DNA from: Ruminococcus sp.
GTDB lineage: Bacteria; Bacillota; Clostridia; Oscillospirales; Ruminococcaceae
Assembly: GCF_024691275.1 (NCBI RefSeq)
Contig: NZ_JAILNU010000040.1
Span: 1-64,000, forward strand
Direction of reading: 5' to 3'
Length of the DNA stretch: 64,000 bases
Part shown: positions 59,510-64,000 of the stretch, piece after piece
Layout: the number at the start of each line of letters is the position of its first letter
Numbering within the stretch: the stretch's first letter is position 1
The notes under the pieces: generated by a model
Database searches by the model: none
Told to the model about the DNA's origin: nothing
Seen by the model: the letters and a program-made list of their open reading frames with translations, nothing else
Translations under genes and position numbers: made by a program

Positions 59510-62500
59510 ATGGTTAGCAGAACAAAAAAGCTCTCATTGCAGCTTATTGCGTTTGCTTCTGCTCTTGTGGTAATGCTTGCATCATTTGCAGTATTGCCGC
59601 GCATCGAAGCCCATGCGGCAGGCACTGACCTGTACGTGGGATATTCAGGCAGGAACAACAACTTTTCGACAGTTCAGGCGGCTGTGGACAAGGCTGCAAG
59701 TCTCAACCCATCATCAGAATCAAACCGTGTGACGATACATATAGCTCCGGGCACTTATCGTCAGCAGGTCATTGTCCAGACACCTTATGTTTCATTCGTA
59801 AATGACGAGCCGAGCAAAGGCGAAGTCGTGCTCACATGGTACTACGGCATAGGCTACAAGTACTACAGTGCAAACTCCAAGGGCTATTACGACGCAAATC
59901 TCGCAAATGCAAAGAGCGGCAAGAACGTGGCTAATTACCGCTGGGGAGCTACTGTACAGCTCTGGCCTAAGGCTACAAACTTCAAGGCTCAGAATATCAC
60001 CTTCGAGAATTCCTTCAACCGCTACATCACTCAGGAGGAGCTTGCCGACGGTGTTGAGCTTACAGGCGACACCTCTGTCACAAAGATCACTCAGGTGAGA
60101 AATAACTGGACCGATGCGAAATCAAAGGCAGCAACAGAACGTGCAGCAGCTCTTTCTGTTGATACAGGGTATGCCGAGTTTCTCAACTGTAAGTTACTGT
60201 CAAGTCAGGATACTCTCTACACAGGCGGTTCTCCGCAGTACTACAAGAACTGTCTCATCGAGGGTCAGACAGACTACATCTTCGGCGGCAGCAATGCTGT
60301 ATTCGACAACTGCGAGCTTCGCTGGAAGGGCTACAGCAGCGGTTCTGTAGGCGGTTATATCACCGCTGCAAGAGGACAGGGAAGCCCCTACACAGGATAT
60401 CTCTTCAAGGACTGCAAGGTAACTGCGAACTCTCAGCTTACTGTAAGCGCAGGCTATCTCGGCAGACCGTGGGGTCAAACCGCAAAGGTGCTCTTCGTGA
60501 ATACCACCCTCCAGAACGGCAACATGATAACAGCAGCAGGCTGGACTTCAATGAGCGGCGTACAGCCCGAGAGCGTTGACGGCTTCAAGGAGAACGGCAC
60601 TAAGCTCTCAAACGGACAGCGTGTCGACCTCTCACAGCGTAAGGGCCATATCGTTTCAGACAGCGACGCTGCAAACATCAACATCAAGAATTATCTCAAC
60701 AACTGGACACCTTCCTTCCTTAACGGCGAAGGAAATACCAGCGGCAGCAACGACCAGCCATCTTCCAATATCGAGGGAGCTATCAAGACCTGCGGCGGCT
60801 GGTTTGAGACTGCCTACGTTGAGTGGGACAGCTCAAAGCTGGGAAATAATGTCAAGGTGAGCTATGCTCAGGACGGCAGCTCTGACTATACATCTGTTGA
60901 TCCTCAGCTCATAAGAGGCACAAGAGTCGATATTCCCGGACTCAAGGGAAATACTTCTTATACTGTCAGCTTACAGGGGTCAAACGGTTCTGCAAGCTGC
61001 AAGATCAAGACTATGGCTCATGACCGCAGCGGTTACGCTCACTGGAACAACTCCGAGGGCATAGGAGCTTACAACAACGACGGTACTCTGAAATCAGGAA
61101 TTACTGTCATCTATGTTACAAATTCCAACAAGGATACTATCACATGGGGCGGCAAAACAGGTCTGTTCAATATCTTTGATGCAGGTCCGAGCAATGTCTG
61201 CTTCAGACTTATCGGCACTATCGACGTTCCGTCAGGCGCTAAGGCTAATAACGGTCAGCAGAACGACGGCTCGAATATGCTCTACATGAAGGGCGGCAAG
61301 AACGTTACCGTAGAGGGGATCGGCTACGACGCAAACCTCAATAAATGGGGCTTTGATATGAAGCACTCCACAAGCTGCGAGGTAAGGAACCTCTGGCTGG
61401 GTCAGTACCCTGACGACGGTATCTCAATGTCGGGAGGAAGCACTTCAAAGTCTTCACGCATTTGGGTACACAACAACACAATTGAGAAGGGCTATAACGC
61501 TTACGCAGGCAACGGCATCGTTGACGACGACAAGGCTGACGGCGACGGCTCTCTCGATATCAAGTGGGCTGAGTACGTAACAGTTTCCTACAACGTATTC
61601 AAGGACGCTCACAAGACCTCTCTCGTAGGAGGCGGCACATCACACGAGCAGGACTGGATAACCTATCACCACAACTGGTTCAATAATACCGAGTCCCGTA
61701 ACCCTCGTGCGAGAGTTGCTCACGTTCACAGCTACAACAACTATTTCTACAACAACAAGCAGTACGGTATCGGAGCTTCCTACAATTCAAAGGTATTCTC
61801 CGAGGCTAATTATTACGAAAAGACCAATCTCCCTCTTGACGCTGTAAATATGGGCAGCGACGCTTATTCGGGAACTATCAAGTCCTGCGGCGACAAGTTC
61901 GACAGCTGCAATATGGGCAGCGGTCTGGCTTACCAGATAGTTTACAACAGAAGCGACAAGGCTTACATAAACAACCTCAAGAGCGGCGGTGCAGGCTACG
62001 ATAACTTCGATACAGATTCATCGAAGATATACAGCAGCTACAATGTTCAGTCTGCTGATGCTGCAAAGTCCGAGGTAATGGCTAATGCAGGCAGAATGCA
62101 GAACAAGACATACAATGCGGGTACAGTTTCCGACGGCAGCGATGTTCCTCCGAGATACGATGAGTATATGAGAAGCACACTTATCGCCCGCCTTGACATC
62201 AAGGACGCAAGCTACGGCGCTCAGTGGTCTATCGCTGAGAGCTATTCGGTAGGCGACAAGGCGTTCGGCGACCGCGAGCACGTTATCGCATCAGTTCCTT
62301 CAAGTATTCTCGGCGGAGAGCATATCCTAACAGCCTGCAACTCAAAGAATACCGATTCTGATCTGGCTGTACTCACAGCTGCTAAGGATATCACGGTATA
62401 CGTTGCACTGGATCAGAGAGTAACAAATCCTCCTTCATGGCTGTGGAATATGAGCAAGACAGGCGAGATCGTTGAGATCAACGACAGCGAGGCTGTAAGA

Positions 62501-62935
62501 CCCTTCGATGTTTACGCTAAGGAGCTCAAAGCAGGGGAGACATTCACTCTCGGTACAAACGGTATGAGCGGTGCTTGTATGAACTACACTGCATTCGTTA
62601 AGGAGGCAGTCAAGGTGACTACTACCACTACGACTACCACCACAACTACAACTACAACAACTACGACCACCACTACCACAGCTCCTCCGCAGTACAATTA
62701 TCTTGCAGGCGATGCAAACTATGATGGCGGTGTAGATCTTTCAGATGTGGTTCTTATCATGCAGGCTCTTGCAAATCCTAACAAGTACGGTCTGAACGGT
62801 TCGGAAGAATCACATATCACAGAGGGCGGGCTCAAAAATGCTGATGTTGAGGGCAATAACGGTCTAACAGCCAACGATGCACTCACGATACAGCTCTATC
62901 TGCTTCACCTTGTTGATAAACTTCCTTTAGACTGA
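59510..62935 (+). CDS. Cellulosomal pectin methylesterase-pectate lyase with dockerin
   Basis: 1141 residues, secreted. Order: signal peptide (1 to about 37); CE8 pectin methylesterase (about 40-405) with catalytic Asp234 (SSQDTLY), Asp255 (GQTDYIFGG) and Arg319 (LGRPWG); linker and FN3-like beta domain (about 420-500); PL1 pectate lyase (about 505-830) with IWVHNNTIEKGYN, DIKWAEYVTVSYN and the NPRARVAHVHSYNN Arg; a further beta domain (about 905-1030); a run of 21 Thr (1037-1057); and a type I dockerin (about 1062-1141). Demethylation by the first domain creates the substrate of the second, so the fusion couples the two steps on one chain. Confidence 0.95.
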   Translation: MVSRTKKLSLQLIAFASALVVMLASFAVLPRIEAHAAGTDLYVGYSGRNNNFSTVQAAVDKAASLNPSSESNRVTIHIAPGTYRQQVIVQTPYVSFVNDEPSKGEVVLTWYYGIGYKYYSANSKGYYDANLANAKSGKNVANYRWGATVQLWPKATNFKAQNITFENSFNRYITQEELADGVELTGDTSVTKITQVRNNWTDAKSKAATERAAALSVDTGYAEFLNCKLLSSQDTLYTGGSPQYYKNCLIEGQTDYIFGGSNAVFDNCELRWKGYSSGSVGGYITAARGQGSPYTGYLFKDCKVTANSQLTVSAGYLGRPWGQTAKVLFVNTTLQNGNMITAAGWTSMSGVQPESVDGFKENGTKLSNGQRVDLSQRKGHIVSDSDAANINIKNYLNNWTPSFLNGEGNTSGSNDQPSSNIEGAIKTCGGWFETAYVEWDSSKLGNNVKVSYAQDGSSDYTSVDPQLIRGTRVDIPGLKGNTSYTVSLQGSNGSASCKIKTMAHDRSGYAHWNNSEGIGAYNNDGTLKSGITVIYVTNSNKDTITWGGKTGLFNIFDAGPSNVCFRLIGTIDVPSGAKANNGQQNDGSNMLYMKGGKNVTVEGIGYDANLNKWGFDMKHSTSCEVRNLWLGQYPDDGISMSGGSTSKSSRIWVHNNTIEKGYNAYAGNGIVDDDKADGDGSLDIKWAEYVTVSYNVFKDAHKTSLVGGGTSHEQDWITYHHNWFNNTESRNPRARVAHVHSYNNYFYNNKQYGIGASYNSKVFSEANYYEKTNLPLDAVNMGSDAYSGTIKSCGDKFDSCNMGSGLAYQIVYNRSDKAYINNLKSGGAGYDNFDTDSSKIYSSYNVQSADAAKSEVMANAGRMQNKTYNAGTVSDGSDVPPRYDEYMRSTLIARLDIKDASYGAQWSIAESYSVGDKAFGDREHVIASVPSSILGGEHILTACNSKNTDSDLAVLTAAKDITVYVALDQRVTNPPSWLWNMSKTGEIVEINDSEAVRPFDVYAKELKAGETFTLGTNGMSGACMNYTAFVKEAVKVTTTTTTTTTTTTTTTTTTTTTAPPQYNYLAGDANYDGGVDLSDVVLIMQALANPNKYGLNGSEESHITEGGLKNADVEGNNGLTANDALTIQLYLLHLVDKLPLD

Positions 62936-62962
62936 GACTAACGTTATAGAGTTATTATAGAG

Positions 62963-62998
62963 AAAAGCCATAGTATCACTTGGGTACTATGGCTTTTT
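62963..62998. terminator. Terminator of the pectinolytic gene
   Basis: AAAAGCCATAGTA pairs with TACTATGGCTTTTT around a 9-nt loop; A and T tracts make it suitable for both convergent genes. Confidence 0.88.
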
Positions 62999-63033
62999 GC
63001 ATTGTTATGTGATTTTCTGTCTGACAAGCAGAT

Positions 63034-63801
63034 TCAGTAATTGATATACGTGCCTAATACTTTTCCGTCGCAGCCGCGTATGAGCACATAGCTGGAGCCT
63101 TCACTCCATGAGACTTTATGTACTGCGCCGTCGTTTCTTGTCCACGAAGCAGGAATGCGGCGTACACGCCAGACATCATAGTCTTCATAATAATCGGCTG
63201 AAAACGGCGGATCATCTCTTGTGAAGCCGATGCCGTCCTGAGGAGCAGGCTCTTTTTCGAGCTGGTCTATGTAATCCTGACCTTTGCCGCTGAGAAGCAA
63301 ATATCTTGCTTTATCAATGAGATCCTGCTCATCGGCAATACGGCCGAGCACTCTGTCAACGGTCAGATTCTCGGCTTCATAGACCATATAGTTTTCTAAG
63401 TTCTTGAAGTCGATCAGATTTCCGTCGGGATCATGGTGTTTAAAAGTACCGTCTTCTGTACCTTCCATATAGAAATACTTGTAGTTGTCCCTGAGCACGT
63501 TGACAGCTTTAAGTATATTCTTGTCTTCTTCGTTTTGATCTGTTTCAGCTTCTGTTTCAGGCTGCTGTTCCGTAGCTTTTTCGGTTGTTGCTGGAGCGGT
63601 CGATGTTGCGGCTGAAGTGGTGGTTTCTGAAGCAGCTGTTTCGGTTTTGGTTGTGGCAGCAGTTGTGGCAGCCGCTGCAGATGTCGTGGTCTCAGTCGTG
63701 GTAACAGCTGTGTCATCGGTTTTTTCAGCTTTTGTATCCTGACCGCATGAAGCCAGAAGGCTCAGACCGAGCATGATCGGAATGATAAGCTTTTTACGCA
63801 T
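63034..63801 (-). CDS. Putative lipoprotein of unknown function
   Basis: 255 residues. The lipobox is LASC (Cys19). A long Thr/Ala/Glu stalk (about 25-95, with repeats of TTTET and AATTAATT type) leads to a C-terminal domain (about 100-255) rich in Tyr, Asp and Trp; it ends with YVLIRGCDGKVLGTYINY. I do not recognise it. The stalk resembles those of the other lipoproteins here. The ATG lies after AGGTGAA. It is probably a cell-surface protein. Confidence 0.75.
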   Translation of the reverse strand: MRKKLIIPIMLGLSLLASCGQDTKAEKTDDTAVTTTETTTSAAAATTAATTKTETAASETTTSAATSTAPATTEKATEQQPETEAETDQNEEDKNILKAVNVLRDNYKYFYMEGTEDGTFKHHDPDGNLIDFKNLENYMVYEAENLTVDRVLGRIADEQDLIDKARYLLLSGKGQDYIDQLEKEPAPQDGIGFTRDDPPFSADYYEDYDVWRVRRIPASWTRNDGAVHKVSWSEGSSYVLIRGCDGKVLGTYINY

Positions 63802-63828
63802 AGAACTTCACCTCGTTATAGTTAGAAT

Positions 63829-63855
63829 AAAAAAGGCTGCACATTATGTGCAGCC
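63829..63855 (-). terminator. Terminator of the S1-domain gene, GCTGCACA type (copy 2)
   Basis: GGCTGCACA (63835-63843) pairs with TGTGCAGCC (63847-63855) around TTA. On the minus strand it is followed by UUUUUU, just past the stop codon at 63870. The 17-base core is identical to that of 42281-42309. Confidence 0.88.
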
Positions 63856-63869
63856 TGATAGTTTACTGA

Positions 63870-64000
63870 TTATTCAGCGTCCTCAGAAGCTTCTTCAGCG
63901 TCATCTGCGTTCTCGAGAAGAGCGCGCATAGAAATACTGATTCTCTTTGACTCAGGATCAATATCAATGATCTTAACATCAACCTCGTCGCCTACAGAAA
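63870..64000 (-). CDS. C-terminal end of an S1 RNA-binding domain protein, probably ribosomal protein S1 (partial)
   Basis: Only the last 42 codons or so lie in the window; the gene continues past its right edge. The reading frame gives VGDEVDVKIIDIDPESKRIS and then MRALL, the last strands of an S1 OB-fold, and ends in an acidic, Glu/Ala/Asp-rich tail. The S1-type repeat and tail fit 30S ribosomal protein S1 or the RpsA-like protein of Firmicutes. Without the rest of the gene a different S1-domain protein is possible. Confidence 0.75.
   Translation of the reverse strand, partial: SVGDEVDVKIIDIDPESKRISISMRALLENADDAEEASEDAE

Noticed and set aside
59510..62935. Thr run as a slippage-prone repeat error
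   Set aside because: The 63-bp run uses all four Thr codons in irregular order, so it is not a simple DNA repeat.
1..64000. tRNA, rRNA, CRISPR array, prophage or intact insertion sequence
   Set aside because: No tRNA cloverleaf, regular repeat-spacer array, transposase, integrase or phage structural gene was recognised by reading; a tRNAscan or IS search was not possible.

Overview
The window looks like chromosome from a Ruminococcus-type gut or rumen Clostridia (Oscillospiraceae). The grounds are two large secreted plant-cell-wall enzymes that end in type I dockerins after threonine-rich linkers (a mannanase and a pectin methylesterase/pectate lyase), many lipoproteins with Thr/Ala/Glu-rich stalks, strong TTGACA-17-TATAAT promoters, and the Firmicutes gene order phoH-ybeY-era-yqzL-recO. 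No rRNA, tRNA, CRISPR array, prophage or intact transposon was seen. The species cannot be fixed from the sequence alone.

Layout. 0.3-3.5 kb: a lipoprotein, gapA on the minus strand and a degenerate kinase-like protein. 3.5-9.9 kb: a housekeeping operon behind a consensus promoter (CYTH protein, phoH, ybeY, era, the 33-residue yqzL, recO, mutS2). 10.0-11.9 kb: a diguanylate-cyclase-type protein with a LacI-like sensor. 12.0-24.3 kb: a polyamine region (speD, speA-type decarboxylase, speE, speB, then carboxynorspermidine dehydrogenase and nspC) interleaved with four DUF3592 paralogues, a GNAT enzyme, a VanZ-like protein, a cyclophilin lipoprotein and a phosphatase. speD is preceded by a roughly 215-nt candidate structured RNA closed by a perfect 10-bp stem and followed by an intrinsic terminator 18 nt before the start codon, which is the architecture of a riboswitch or attenuator. 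24.4-29.4 kb: a BceRS-BceAB-type peptide-antibiotic sensing and detoxification module with a BceR-like operator and an extra small membrane protein. 29.6-36.5 kb: SulP and AGCS transporters, an orphan amino-acid binding lipoprotein and an ABC-F ATPase with a dead second site. 36.7-39.7 kb: a minus-strand operon (membrane protein, nth, yjbQ-like, sirtuin, lipoprotein).

40.0-42.3 kb: the cellulosomal GH26 mannanase. 42.3-46 kb: a cytidylate-kinase-like protein, an NhaD/ArsB-type permease, a Ca2+/Na+ exchanger and a zinc-ribbon protein. 46-49 kb: an ECF sigma factor with a membrane-anchored beta-propeller protein. 49.2-51.4 kb: an AraC-output paralogue of the 10-kb GGDEF sensor. 51.6-55.4 kb: a zinc-ribbon/PASTA protein and a GH25-manA-glk operon. 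55.6-59.2 kb: a membrane protein and an hpt-purine permease-PLC-like operon. 59.5-62.9 kb: the pectinolytic multidomain enzyme. The end holds a lipoprotein and the C-terminus of an S1-domain protein, probably ribosomal protein S1.

Functionally, the mannanase releases mannan oligosaccharides whose mannose can enter glycolysis through manA and glk. The polyamine genes encode two complete-looking routes from putrescine to spermidine. Small dispersed extragenic repeats (a TGTAGGGG/CCGTTAGC family and hairpins with a constant TTGCAAGTGAA loop) recur between unrelated genes. Start codons were moved from the longest open frame to an internal site where a ribosome binding site, promoter or family alignment favoured it; each such case is stated.
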